Below are positions 32,927-43,741 of a stretch of 64,000 nt of DNA, in pieces. Origin of the DNA: Peronospora farinosa (taxonomy: Eukaryota > Oomycota > Peronosporomycetes > Peronosporales > Peronosporaceae); assembly GCA_947646735.1 (NCBI GenBank), contig CANTFK010000987.1:434001-498000 (forward strand), given 5' to 3'. A model generated the notes under the pieces. It searched no databases. It saw nothing but the letters and a program-made list of their open reading frames with translations, and had not been told where the DNA came from. Within the stretch, counting starts at the first letter, position 1; every line of letters begins with the position of its first letter. Position numbers and translations under genes: made by a program.

Positions 32927-34774
32927 ATGTCTGCAGCCGATGGTACTAGTAACATCAAGAATAAGAACTCGCACTGCGGTACCTGCGGCTCCGACCTGCA
33001 CACTATTGAGAGCGTTGGGGATCTTTTGACGTGTCCGTGTGTGGTGGGTCACAAAATTGTCGGTGAGGTGACGTTGGCTGGCCCCGATGTTAAGGTCGGT
33101 GACCGTGTGGGTGTGGGTGTGGGTGTCGGCGATCTAGCGTGTTCTTGTCTGAAGAAGGACCCCTCGGTTCCATGCAATGAATGTTTGAGTGACGATCACG
33201 CGTACTGCACGCACAGGGTCTTGACCTATAACGACAAGTACAAGAAGAACGGAGAGACGTCGCATGGAGGTCATCCCGACTACGTGCGTGTAGCTCACAA
33301 GGACGCTTTCAAGATCCTGGATAATATTCCATCCGACGGTGCTGCGCCGCTGCTGTGTGCTGATACCACTGTGCTCATATCGCTAAAAGAGGATCGTGTG
33401 AAGCCTGATAAGCGTGTGGGTGTCGAGGACATCGGTGATCTTGGCCACAAATTTGCCCATGCCATTGGTGACGACGCTGTAATGGCGTTCTCTAATATGA
33501 CGAAAAAGGAGGAGAAAATGGCTGACCTGGGTGCGACGGAGTTTGTGATAGACAAGAACAAAAAGCAAGCTGCGACTGTGATCGGCTTGACGGATGTTCT
33601 CCGGTCTTCCTACGCGAAGGTGCTAACTGCTATTGCACTGCTGGCGTGTGTAGCTGCGAGGGTGGCCACCTCAGCATGGATGCCACAGGATGTCATGCGA
33701 AGCTCTCGCGCGTTGAAGGCAGCTCATACGCCGTTCCAGGCCAAGCGAAACTTGAGGATTAACGCGGCAAAGAGCGATCACACCTATAATTTCGGAGAGA
33801 GAGGTGTGTCTCCTGTAGTCGTTGGACAAAGGATGGCTATGGAATTATCACCAGTTGAAGCTGCTGCCCTAGAAAAATTGTCACAAATGCATGCTGGCAA
33901 TGTACATGAGGCAGCTGGTAATATAATACTTGGAAAATTTTCGCAAAGAGTCGAGGGTTTCACACACTCGGACTCAAAGAGAGACATATATGACCGTTTA
34001 CTCAAGCTGTTTCTAGAAAAGGTCGATGAGGACTATACACTGGCCATATTGCTCTCTGCAGAAGCTAAGATCGAGGAAACGAAATCCTTCGCTGAACATC
34101 TGCAAGCTGCACAGATCCGGTATTGGCACCAGAAAAAGAAATCTGCGGCAGATGTCTTCGATCTTTTGAGGCTCGGCACGTCAAATGAGAATCTATTTGA
34201 AAACCCATTATTGGGCAGATTGGTTGATTATATCAAGTCAAAAACACCGAATAAGACGATCTCAAGTGTGTACCCAACCTTGTACTCGATCTTGTCAAGT
34301 AAGTTCAATGACGAAGATCTGGTCAAGACTCTAGTCGAAGGAGCAAAAGCTGCCGGGGAAGACTCCTTTGCTCCAAAACTGCTACTAATGCGGCTGCTGA
34401 AGGGTCAATTCGCTGGGGAATCCGATGAGACGGTTATAAATTTTCTGGGGTCAAACAATCAGCGCCTATTTACCATTTATCATAAATTTTTGTTTTTTTT
34501 TGACAATGATTCACCAGAGGCAAGTTTAATTAAGCTCAAGGAGATGTTTGGCGAATCAAAGACTGTAGAGATGCTCTATACGACGAATGAGGCGAGTGAC
34601 GTAGCAACGCCGGCGAAGGACATGCTTCAAGTACAATTTGCTGAATGGCAGAAAGATATAGTGGACGATCAAATGGCCGAAGAATTGCTTGAGGATGTTC
34701 CCAAAACCGTGGCCAAGGAAATTGTTGATATGTACGTCAATCACGTGAATAGTTTTGCGGGATACCCTCAATAA
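32927..34774 (+). CDS. Chimeric ORF: truncated zinc alcohol dehydrogenase fused to RXLR/WY effector
   Basis: One open frame of 615 residues. The ATG at 32927 is preferred because the core promoter is just upstream. Residues 1-220 resemble a cinnamyl-alcohol-type zinc dehydrogenase (HCGTCGSDLHT, CVVGHKIVGEV, CNEC...YC, YNDKY, DYVRVAHKDAFKI, LGATEFV). They are decayed: about 25 N-terminal residues are missing, GHE has become GHK and the Rossmann glycine motif is damaged. Residues 225-250 then read as a signal peptide (hydrophobic core VLTAIALLACVAA). RNLR sits at 274-277, a weak GER follows, and helical WY-type repeats (IRYWHQKKKSAADVFDLL) run to the end. The effector half lies 49 residues from its signal start to RXLR, the usual spacing, but has no in-frame ATG of its own there. 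As an internal signal the peptide may not direct secretion. A run of 11 T (about 34491-34501) lies in the coding sequence. Confidence 0.8.
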   Translation: MSAADGTSNIKNKNSHCGTCGSDLHTIESVGDLLTCPCVVGHKIVGEVTLAGPDVKVGDRVGVGVGVGDLACSCLKKDPSVPCNECLSDDHAYCTHRVLTYNDKYKKNGETSHGGHPDYVRVAHKDAFKILDNIPSDGAAPLLCADTTVLISLKEDRVKPDKRVGVEDIGDLGHKFAHAIGDDAVMAFSNMTKKEEKMADLGATEFVIDKNKKQAATVIGLTDVLRSSYAKVLTAIALLACVAARVATSAWMPQDVMRSSRALKAAHTPFQAKRNLRINAAKSDHTYNFGERGVSPVVVGQRMAMELSPVEAAALEKLSQMHAGNVHEAAGNIILGKFSQRVEGFTHSDSKRDIYDRLLKLFLEKVDEDYTLAILLSAEAKIEETKSFAEHLQAAQIRYWHQKKKSAADVFDLLRLGTSNENLFENPLLGRLVDYIKSKTPNKTISSVYPTLYSILSSKFNDEDLVKTLVEGAKAAGEDSFAPKLLLMRLLKGQFAGESDETVINFLGSNNQRLFTIYHKFLFFFDNDSPEASLIKLKEMFGESKTVEMLYTTNEASDVATPAKDMLQVQFAEWQKDIVDDQMAEELLEDVPKTVAKEIVDMYVNHVNSFAGYPQ

Positions 34775-35461
34775 ATACCACCAACTGCATGAAGGTGGTG
34801 CGAATCAGCAACTGCAAAGAAATTGCGGCGGACTTTTTGGACAATGAGCCAGCTCAATTCTCAAATGCTGGCTTTTTTGCCCCCGGAGGATCGCCACCTA
34901 CATCCTCGTCGTTTATGTTTGCAGATAGATCAGGATCTGGTTCAGGGAGTGGATCGGTTCACACACCCTTGTCTTTTTCAAGGTCTCTAGTGGAGTCCGG
35001 ACGGGCGGGTTTTGAGTGTTAATTTGCGTAAGCTGTCTGCATAACTTCATGATCCTTAGCTCTGCGGTGCGATCTTCTTTGTCCGAATTTGACTCGCCTT
35101 CAGTTGCTGTGCTGAATCTTCACCATGGGTTTCACGATAATTGCCGTGTTGGTGTGACCAATGTACAATTTGAAGTCTCATATGGACGTCGTTCGCGCGA
35201 TGACCGGCTTCGTTGAGGGTATGTGAGGCTCCCTGCAGTAGCCATTAGAGAGATAAACGGTGTTATCGTGCACGCCTCGTTGCGACAAAACAAAACAAAG
35301 TACGTGTAGAGCCTTAAAGCACAACACTAGTGTGTGGACCATTCAATCATAATAAAGTCATGTATACACGAACTACCACTAGCATTTATGATTCAGCTGC
35401 ATCTTCGCAACTTCTTCACTTCTTTCAAAAAAGGCATGCAAACCTTCTCCATTGTCACCGC
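34775..35461. other. Intergenic, nothing recognised
   Basis: Downstream region between the chimeric ORF and the transporter gene, with only short frames lacking family features. The two genes converge, so it should hold both 3' ends. Confidence 0.4.
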
Positions 35462-36370
35462 CTACCCAATATTCTGAACGCCTGTGAGCTGTAATAAGTA
35501 GCCAATAACCCAACCACATGCGGCCGCAATTGTGCCGTTAATCGCCATGGAGCCACCAGCCCTCCACATCTTTTGCCCGACGAATTTGCCCTTCACAGCA
35601 CCCAACAAAAACAGCGTGACGACTGTAAGGAAGCAGGAAAGATACAGCGTCGTATGCTGACTCATATTAATGCCTGGAAACAAGTTGACAAGGTACGAGA
35701 GCAGCGGTATAACGCCACAGAGCATGAACGAGAGAAACGTGATGATACCGCCAGTGAGAGGTGAGTCGTCATCTTCCACGGGCATGATGTTGAGCTCCTC
35801 GACCATCATAATGTCAATGAATGCTTCCTTGTACTTGGCCAGTGTGTGTACGACGAGCAGCGCGTCCTCTGTTGAGACGCCTTTTTTCTCATAAAGTTCA
35901 ATCATCTCTTCAATTTCTCCTTCTGGAAAGTTTTCAAACTCCCAGACTTCTCTAGAACGTTCGTGGTTGGCTAGATCAGTTTCTGCCTGGCTACTGAGCA
36001 TGTCCCCAAGTCCCATACTTAGTCCATCAGCTACTAAATGAGCCAAACCGATAATGAGAATGACGGAATGTGGAAGTCCCGAGCCAGCCACGGATGTTAC
36101 TGTTGCAAATGTAGTAATGATACCATCTAGTCCTCCATATACAGCACTCTTAATGTGTTCCCCACCAATCATATGGTTCTCTTTAGCGTGTGTGTGGCCT
36201 CCCATTTCCGTCTTGAGCTGATGTAGCAGCCGCGATTTCTCGGCATCTCCATGACCGAATGCGGTCTTGACATCAACCAATACTTGGCTGTATTTTGTGC
36301 TACCGTAATCAATCTTGTCGTGGTTTGAAACCCCGTTGATGGTGTTCCCTGAGCTGTCGTTTGAGCTCAT
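35462..36370 (-). CDS. CCC1/VIT1-family vacuolar iron/manganese transporter
   Basis: 302 residues from the ATG at 36370 (MSSNDSSGNTING). An open frame extends further upstream, but that part has no family similarity and is probably leader. The family moves Fe2+ or Mn2+ from cytosol into vacuoles. The first membrane pair contains AVYGGLDGIITTFATV and LIIGLAHLVADGLSMGLGD. A charged cytosolic segment with many Glu (EFENFPEGEIEEMIELYEKK) matches the metal-binding insert between helices 2 and 3. Three more hydrophobic helices follow, ending with GWVIGYLLQL. Length and topology fit the family. There are no introns and no sign of damage. Confidence 0.9.
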   Translation of the reverse strand: MSSNDSSGNTINGVSNHDKIDYGSTKYSQVLVDVKTAFGHGDAEKSRLLHQLKTEMGGHTHAKENHMIGGEHIKSAVYGGLDGIITTFATVTSVAGSGLPHSVILIIGLAHLVADGLSMGLGDMLSSQAETDLANHERSREVWEFENFPEGEIEEMIELYEKKGVSTEDALLVVHTLAKYKEAFIDIMMVEELNIMPVEDDDSPLTGGIITFLSFMLCGVIPLLSYLVNLFPGINMSQHTTLYLSCFLTVVTLFLLGAVKGKFVGQKMWRAGGSMAINGTIAAACGWVIGYLLQLTGVQNIG

Positions 36371-37094
36371 TATTATATGGTTTGCTCGGTTCTGTAATTG
36401 GTCCGTTGGTCGTGGTGTGTGGCGGATTAAAAAATGGGATAAACCGAAAACGTTGGGACCTATTTTTGTTAATGATGCATAAATACACCCCTGACTAAAA
36501 ATTAGAAGAAAAATCAACCAACGTCGGATTTTAGTCTGGTACGTAAACACCAGATATATCAGCGTCATGTTTGCGTATTTGACGACCATTTTTGACAACA
36601 GGTGGTACTTTTTTCGATTGAAAACCATGTTACGAGGAGTGCGTCAACAGGATTACGTACCCGATAGTTCAAGACGAGGATATTTCTTGTCGCCTGCCAT
36701 CGGTGTTTGTTTTTGATCTAGCAAATAGCTTTGAGCTGCTCGCTCTGTATTGAAGGTCTTATCAGTAGTTTGATTTCAGTTGGCATTGAGTTGCGCACAA
36801 GGGATTGCCGTCTATACTGCTAACGGGTCTAACTGCGGTCCTGCAGCACCACGTAGCCAAAATGCACGTACCGCATGTCAGACGGACTAAGCTTAATAGT
36901 CAACTTTGGACGACATCAGGACAAGTCGTCTAGCTAGACAAGGAAGAAAAAGAACAGACCTAAGACCGAATCAAACTAAGCTCATTCGACTGTATCATTC
37001 TACCTAATTCACCCTGACCATAGTATTGCATCTTGCTCGTTCCCAGATACGAATAACGAGCAAAACGACAACTTAATCATCCCCGTGCACGTTC
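36371..37094. other. Intergenic between the transporter and PP1 inhibitor-2 genes
   Basis: It holds the promoter of the transporter. A weak CCCATTTTTTAAT Inr-like string lies on the minus strand about 60 bases before the start codon. It also holds the 3' end of the inhibitor gene. No further gene is seen. Confidence 0.4.
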
Positions 37095-37714
37095 TTACTG
37101 AGCTGTTCGCTTCTTCTCGTTTTCCTTCTCATCTTCATCTTCGTCATGCTCAGCTGCATTCTGCATCTTCCAGGCCCGAACTCGCTCAAATTCATTGTAG
37201 TGACTCTTGCGCTTGTCCGCAAAGTTCGGGTCCTTGTGAATTTTCTTCCCCTCAGAGTCCCGAGTAGCAAAGTCCAGTCCTCCCAAATCCGAGCTCAAAT
37301 TCGTGTCGTGACTTACATCCCGTTCACTGTCTTTCTTGTCCTTTACATCCTGCAGTTTGGACTGCAGTTCATCCCACTACAAATTAGAATAATAATTAAT
37401 ACACACATCCGCAAAAAAAGTTAGTATAAAGCACTATTATTTACTAAGAAATAAAATTCTTTAAAATCATATGTTATATAAATAACACGTACCTGCATTG
37501 GAGACTCGCCAGAGAAACTTTGAGCGGGTGATATTTTGCCCATTTCATCGCTCTCTCCATAGTAATGATACGGCGTATTGGGCTCGTCGATCTTCATGCG
37601 TGTGCCGCGATCCAGGTCGTGGAGAGCGATGGTCTCCTCGTCCCATGTCACGTGAGCATCGCCGTGTGAGTGACTCTGGTTGGACACTAATGCCTTGGGT
37701 TTTTCCTCGTCCAT
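37095..37714 (-). CDS. PPP1R2: Protein phosphatase 1 inhibitor-2 homologue (IPP-2), two exons
   Basis: Exon 1 is 37714-37493 (74 codons) and exon 2 is 37376-37095 (93 codons plus stop), giving 167 residues. The intron (37377-37492, 116 bp) has CAG/GTACGT and TTTGTAG ends and is phase 0. The protein is short, acidic and intrinsically disordered, as expected. The signature KIDEPNTPY lies at residues 41-49, where the PxTP threonine is the GSK3-type site in the family. The second PP1-binding motif is RKSHYNEF in exon 2. It ends in an acidic/lysine tail (EHDEDEDEKENEKK). It would bind and chaperone or inhibit PP1 catalytic subunits. Confidence 0.9.
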
Positions 37715-38185
37715 ATTTGGGTGAAACGTGATACTGATTTTGTGCTGTTGCGTGTGACATGTGTTTGTTTACAAAACACGCTAAAATTTACTATTGCAAA
37801 GAAGGAAAGACGGAATGTAATGGCTTTATATACTACGAATTTGCATGGATCGCTGGCATCGAATGAAAGTAAAAGAGATTGACCTAAGTTATTCTAATGA
37901 AACGTTTAGTAAACCATAGAATTGCCCTGTTGTGCTGCTTCGTCCATTTATCGTCTGGAAAATGAGACATGGATACGTGTGCAGTTTTAGTCGACTACTG
38001 ACACGCATCTATGAAGCCAATTACAGCTTTTGGTCCGTCTTGAGTCTAACAGGCAAGATTCGCTAAAGATCCACGCAAGATGTTCGGCAATTTTGGTCCA
38101 CGGAAGCGCAAGTTTTCTTTTCTTGTTGTGAATATCTTCTTATGAGCATGGAAACGACAACGTGAAAAGCAGACCATTACAGCGA
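37715..38185. other. Intergenic, nothing recognised
   Basis: 471 bp holding the promoter of the inhibitor-2 gene and the 3' end of the carboxylase gene. No other feature stands out. Confidence 0.4.
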
Positions 38186-40477
38186 TTATTCATATTGAAG
38201 GATGACCTCGTCGACCTTGAGCGAGTCCCCAGCAGCACGTGCAATGCTTTTGATGAAGCCCCTCTTCTCAGAGCGAAGCACGTTCTGCATCTTCATGGCT
38301 TCCACGACAGCCAGCTCCTGGCCCAGCTCTACTTGCTGGCCAACTTCCACTGCTACGGAAATGAGCATGCCTGGCATTGGACAAAGTAACAAGTTGGACG
38401 TGTCGACCTCGGGCTTTGGCTGCATATATTTGCCATACGCAGCCTCCAACTCGTTTCGCACAACTACGTCATGCACGGCGCCATGGAATTGAAGACGAAA
38501 ACCCTCCGGAAGCGTCTGCAGCATTTGTGACACCAACGAAAAATCTGCTGCTCCGCTCTGCTTTTCATGCGATGCCTTGAATAGCGGCCCATTGAGCGAC
38601 CAGTCTATATTGCCCACGACGTGCCATTCGCTGTCCACCATAGCTAGCGTCTTCGTTTCGGTGCGGTGCAGCTTGTTCTCCACCTCAACTTCCACAACCA
38701 CTACGGACTTTGACTCTCCAAATGGACCATCGATGCTAACAGCCAGCTGCGTGCCCACATTCTTGAGGTGGTTCCGCTCCGCGAGCGCAGTCAGTTCATT
38801 CGATGACAGACCTGGAGCAAGGGCACGAAGGCGGGGAACGACTCCTGCTTGGTCTGACACAAACTCCACTTCATCTTCGTTGAGAGAGCCGAGAAATGCA
38901 AACCCTTCCACGGGTATTGTCTGAATGCGGCCAGAGATCTGGCTATTGGTGGCAGCTTTCTTCAGATGCATGATCGCGCCGACAACTCTGAGGTCCTCGG
39001 TCTCGGCCGGTGTCAGCTTGACACCATTAAAACCCTCGGGGTACTCCTCCTCGATGAACTTTGTAGTGATCTTGCCGCTCGCAAAGCGAGGATGACGGTA
39101 GACATCCTGCAAGAACGATATATTGTTTCCTGGGCCGCGGATAACGTAATTGTTTAGTGCTATCTTCATGCGCTCCAAGCACTCCGGGCGGTCTTTTCCG
39201 TACGTAATAAGCTTCGAGATCATCGGATCATAGAACATGGAGATATCGCTACCTTCTTTCACACCCGAGTCCACACGTACACCTGGAAGGTGGACGGGCT
39301 CCTTGTACTGGAGCAGCCGTCCAATAGATGGCAGAAAGCCACGCACCGGGTCCTCAGCATACACACGACTTTCCATAGCCCAGCCGTGGATCTTCACTGG
39401 TCCTCCTAGCAATTCCTTAGGTAGTTCATGTCCTGCAGCAACGCGAATCATCTGTTCGACGAGGTCCACGCGCGAGATGAGCTCTGTCACGGGATGCTCA
39501 ACCTGAAGACGCGTGTTCATCTCCAAAAAGTAAAAGTTCTTGTGTTTATCACACAAAAACTCAACTGTGCCAGCACTTACGTAGCCTACCTTTCGTGCCA
39601 ACATGGCTGCTTGCTTACCCATAGCCACTCTCGTTTCCGGATCCAATAGCACACTTGGTGCTTCTTCAATTACTTTTTGATTCCGACGTTGGATCGAGCA
39701 TTCTCTTTCAGGCAATGGCACGATATTTCCATGTGAATCTGCAATGAGTTGAATCTCAATATGTCGTGGATCTTCGATAAATTTCTCGAGAAACATCCGA
39801 TCGTCTCCAAAACTGCTCGCTGCTTCTTCTTTTGACAGTCGGTAACCCATCCGCACCTCTTCATCATCATACGCAACGCGCATTCCCTTCCCTCCTCCTC
39901 CAGCACTAGCTTTAATCATAACAGGATATCCAATTTCCTGAGCCACTCGAACAGCAGCTTCCGATGTGTCAATCTCTCCCAAGAAGCCAGGGATCGTATT
40001 AACCCCTGCGTCCATTGCCAGTTGCTTGGACTCAATCTTGTCTCCCATAGCCTGGATAGCTTCACGACCAGGGCCAATGAATGTCACTCCAATGGCCTCT
40101 AATGCTTCGCAAAAGTCCTTGTTTTCCGACAAGAATCCGTAGCCTGGATGCACAGCTTGAGCTCCCGTAGCTTTGACGGCTTCTAAGATCTTGGGGATAC
40201 TGAGATAGCTTTGATTTGAAGGTGCTGGACCTACACAGACCGCTTCATCCGCCATACGTACAGCCATAGAGTTCACATCAGGCTCTGAATACACAGCCAC
40301 TGTTTTGATGCCCAGTTTCTTGCACGTGCGCATGACACGCACAGCGATCTCGCCACGATTAGCGACGAGGATCTTGTCAAATAGGTTTTCTTTTTGTTGC
40401 TGATGCAGGTAGCGGAAAGTTGAGGGGACGCTGTAAGGAAGCAATAGCTGATGCCGTAGTAGACGTGCGGATAACAT
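38186..40477 (-). CDS. PCCA: Propionyl-CoA carboxylase alpha subunit, mitochondrial
   Basis: 763 residues from the ATG at 40477, which opens a typical mitochondrial presequence (MLSARLLRHQLLLPYSVP). It carboxylates biotin and passes CO2 to propionyl-CoA with the beta subunit, giving methylmalonyl-CoA. The biotin carboxylase domain starts KILVANRGEIAVRVMR, followed by HPGYGFLSEN, the ATP-grasp loop KASAGGGGKGMR and FLEMNTRLQVEHPVTE. A middle BT-type region follows. The C-terminal biotinyl domain has CPMPGMLISVAVEVG and the biotinylation site EAMKMQN, with lysine at about residue 729. The CPMPG form and the BT region favour PCCA over methylcrotonyl-CoA carboxylase. It is a single exon with an Inr-like box 32 bases upstream. 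Confidence 0.9.
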   Translation of the reverse strand: MLSARLLRHQLLLPYSVPSTFRYLHQQQKENLFDKILVANRGEIAVRVMRTCKKLGIKTVAVYSEPDVNSMAVRMADEAVCVGPAPSNQSYLSIPKILEAVKATGAQAVHPGYGFLSENKDFCEALEAIGVTFIGPGREAIQAMGDKIESKQLAMDAGVNTIPGFLGEIDTSEAAVRVAQEIGYPVMIKASAGGGGKGMRVAYDDEEVRMGYRLSKEEAASSFGDDRMFLEKFIEDPRHIEIQLIADSHGNIVPLPERECSIQRRNQKVIEEAPSVLLDPETRVAMGKQAAMLARKVGYVSAGTVEFLCDKHKNFYFLEMNTRLQVEHPVTELISRVDLVEQMIRVAAGHELPKELLGGPVKIHGWAMESRVYAEDPVRGFLPSIGRLLQYKEPVHLPGVRVDSGVKEGSDISMFYDPMISKLITYGKDRPECLERMKIALNNYVIRGPGNNISFLQDVYRHPRFASGKITTKFIEEEYPEGFNGVKLTPAETEDLRVVGAIMHLKKAATNSQISGRIQTIPVEGFAFLGSLNEDEVEFVSDQAGVVPRLRALAPGLSSNELTALAERNHLKNVGTQLAVSIDGPFGESKSVVVVEVEVENKLHRTETKTLAMVDSEWHVVGNIDWSLNGPLFKASHEKQSGAADFSLVSQMLQTLPEGFRLQFHGAVHDVVVRNELEAAYGKYMQPKPEVDTSNLLLCPMPGMLISVAVEVGQQVELGQELAVVEAMKMQNVLRSEKRGFIKSIARAAGDSLKVDEVILQYE

Positions 40478-40508
40478 GGCAGAGTGATGGTCTCTGAAGT
40501 TGAAGAGC

Positions 40509-40524
40509 AGAATGGGAAATGAAA
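40509..40524 (-). promoter_or_regulatory. Oomycete core-promoter-like box of the carboxylase gene
   Basis: The minus strand reads TTTCATTTCCCATTCT, 13 of 16 matches to GCTCATTYYNCAWTTT, 32 bases before the ATG at 40477. It supports the chosen start, because the frame that extends upstream would lie before transcription begins. Confidence 0.6.
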
Positions 40525-42300
40525 GTGATTTGGTTGTGGATTCGGATAATGGTGCAATCAATTACAAACAAGCCAGTTATCGTGTGTACTCGGATTAGTG
40601 ACCTTGGTTGAAGTGCAACTTGCATAAGTTTAGCTTCGTTGAAGGATCGGTGGCACAAAGATAGACGAGCGTCGATAAATGCTTTTACTAGCGTCGAAGA
40701 TTCTGATATTACAGATAAAGCCCTTAACAACAAGGACAGGTAGAGTTTTGGTCTTGTAACATTCAAGATAGTGCTACAGACTATTATACAGAGTATTATC
40801 CCGATTCCTAACGTAGGCAACACGTGCTTTAGACATTTCAATTACCATATTTTACTGGGTCTTTCTTTTGATAAAGGATAGCATTCAGTGATACCAACTT
40901 TGCCCATCGCTTTCTATATTGTCGGTTGCAGGTCATCAATGTAGCGCGGATATTCGAAAGGTGAATTTACGCCGGTCATCTAGTTGTTGAATCAGTCTCA
41001 CGAAAACGCAATTTGTGACGAAAGTTGCTGCTGGCTCGATCTTCGTCACTTGAGATGCTGCTTCAACGGCTGGTGATTGCGAGCCGCGCTTGTAAGCGCG
41101 CAATCATCAGCCATTATGGTGTAGACGGCTGAGTATGCTGGTGAAGTGGGCATTTCTTACGAAAAGGTATGCTGCTCATATTCAATGCCGAGCAAGAAAT
41201 AACGTGAGCAAGTACAATGCTAGACTCGCCCTAGAGATTGACGGCGGTTTCGTTATCGAAAGTGCGTGGTAAGTTGACAAGCCTATCCGCTGGTATTGTA
41301 GCAAAATGTAAGCCATGATGGTGGAAATTCCAATACATAACACCATCGACTTTAGTTCTAAAAAAAACTATGCGCAAGTATACTATTACTCTTCAGCGGC
41401 AAGGCGTGACAGTAGCCAAGAACACAAGGGCATGTTTGCGAGCTCGGAAATTGGCAAACTGGGCTGGGAGTCGTCAGACACCAGCGGTTGGGGCAAAAGA
41501 GTTCACATGCACACGACAACACTGCACTGCATGCAGAGAGCTAGTGTTGGTGAGCTTCGTAATCAATCATAGCAACGCAGGCCTCGGTACCGTATGATAT
41601 GATTCCTACATCGCAGAGCTTGCGAGTTGTCTACCCAAACGGATTCATACAAGCATGATCTTGGAGTGCTCTGTGTGTAGTGTTTCATAATCATTAGACG
41701 GACATACCGTGATTCAGGGAAAAAACTGGCAAGTCAATATAGACCTCAACCTTACACAATTATACAGTAGTATCGTAGTATGAGCACAGCAACTTGATGC
41801 ACTCAAATGTTGGCACAGATAACTACACTACAAGTATGTATGTTTGTGGGCTCATCAGTGCATTCATCTCTCAAGTTACCGAGAGGATTTCCTCACAAAG
41901 ATTCAGAGCAGATCTTGGTATATTTGCGAACATCATTTGAGCAATAGTTACAAGATTTCTTACAGCAGTCGAAGAATTTGATGAATGAGCACTTACTCTG
42001 TTTTTATTATCTTCTTCGGGATAGCCCACAGCCAATCGTTTTCTGCTCCAATTCATCGCATAAGTTCCCTATAATTTCAATACCTTATACTTTTAAAACT
42101 GCGTCCGGAAACTAAATGCCTCATTTTTTGTTATCAGTGAGGCATACAGTGTTTAAAGTGCCTCAATACTGCAAACACAACAACACAACTGTGCACACGC
42201 ACGCACTCCACGACTTTATTAGTGGTTATTTTTGTGTCCTGCAGTCAAGTGTCTCTCACTTTGGTAAACCGAATGCTACTTCCTATCGTAGACATTAAGC
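40525..42300. other. 1.8-kb intergenic region, no gene recognised
   Basis: It contains several short frames on both strands without domain signs, and no repeat shared with the rest of the window. It separates two co-oriented mitochondrial enzyme genes. Confidence 0.4.
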
Positions 42301-43741
42301 TTACGCCTCGAATTCCACACCAATCTTGACCTGCTCCGCCTGTGCGACAATGTCGGCGATCTTAACAGCCTTCTCGGCCGCGTCCTCCAAGTCGTCGGCC
42401 ACAATCATCTTGATGCCCGACTCAGCGATTATCTTGCGCGCAGGCTCCACGTTGGTACCTTGCAGACGGATAATGACCGGCTTCTTCAAGCCCAAGTCCT
42501 TGGCAGCAGCCACAATGCCGGCAGCAATCACATCGCAACGCATGATTCCACCGAAAATGTTCACCAAGATTGACTTGACCTGGTCATCGCCGTCCAAGAT
42601 CTCAAACGCTTTCTTCACCTGCTCCTCAGAAGCGCCTCCTCCAACGTCAAGGAAGTTGGCAGGCGAGCCGCCGTACAGTGAGATGATGTCCATAGTGGCC
42701 ATTGCGAGACCAGCTCCGTTTACAAGGCAGCCGATGTTGCCATCCAGCCCGATGTAATTGAGGTCGTATGCGCTAGCTTCCACCTCACGCGAATCCTCCT
42801 GGGTCTTGTCGCGCTTGGCAAAGATTTCCTTGTGACGGAAGGCGGCGTTGTCATCGTAGTTAAGTTTAGCATCACAAGCAAAAATCTCGCCCTCACGGGT
42901 CTCGGCCAGAGGGTTGATCTCCACGAGCGTGGCGTCCACGCCAATAAACATGTTGTACAGGTTCCTGATCTGAGTCTCAATCTTCTTGAGGACGTCGCCC
43001 TCACCCCCCAGGGCCTTAGCAAGACGCGACACCTGCGCATCCGTAGGACCAGTAGAGATGTCCACGATCTCCTTGAAGATGAGCTCAGGTGTCGCCTCAG
43101 CAACATCTTCAATGGAAGTTCCACCAGCGGGCGAGGCCACCATTACAGGGCCCTCCGACGCGCGGTCCATAAGGATCGAAAAGTACATTTCTCGGCGCAT
43201 CCACACACGTTCCATAAGGAAGACCTTGGCCACCTCAATGCCCTTCTCGCCTGTCTGCTTGGTAACAAGTGTCTCACCCAACATCTTCTTGGCAAACTCT
43301 TCAGCCTGTTCGGGCTTCGTGCACATGTGTACACCGCCCTTGAACCCATTCTTGAACGTACCAAGGCCACGTCCACCCGTAAGCGCCTGTGCCTTGATCA
43401 CGACATCCACACCCTCTGTATAAGCATCCAAAACATATGTTTGTATCAATTAAAATGAACGTGGGTTAGGTCAAATACAAGATAAAAGATGTTCCCCTTC
43501 CCCTTCATTGTTATACCATATATAAATAAAAAAGGTACGCACCACGATCACCACGAATCTTACTGAAGGCGGCTTTGGCCTCCTCTGGCGTATTGGCTGG
43601 TATACCCTGAGGCGTAGCCACCCCAAATCCCTTCATAATATCCAATGACTGGAACTCATGCAAGTTCAAGCGGCGCACTTGCGCTTTCTGGCACGCTGGC
43701 AGCGACAGGAGCTTGGGGTTACGCAGCACACGACCAAACAT
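42301..43741 (-). CDS. Succinyl-CoA ligase (synthetase) beta subunit, mitochondrial, two exons
   Basis: Exon 1 is 43741-43543 and exon 2 is 43415-42301, giving 437 residues. The 127-bp intron has G/GTGCGT and ATACAG/A ends and is phase 1. The start MFGRVLRNPKLLSLPACQKA is a mitochondrial presequence before LNLHEFQSLD, the usual mature start. The ATP-grasp domain shows VVIKAQALTGGRG, the nucleotide/metal region VEINPLAET and CDAKLNYDD. The C-terminal ligase part has LDVGGGA and LVNIFGGIMRCDVIA. It interconverts succinyl-CoA and succinate with ADP or GDP. The nucleotide preference cannot be told by eye. Length matches the family and no damage is seen. Confidence 0.93.

Noticed and set aside
36371..36628. 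86-residue N-terminal extension of the CCC1/VIT1 frame with a hydrophobic stretch
   Set aside because: Not similar to the family. The ATG at 36370 gives the usual length, and an Inr-like box lies within the extension.
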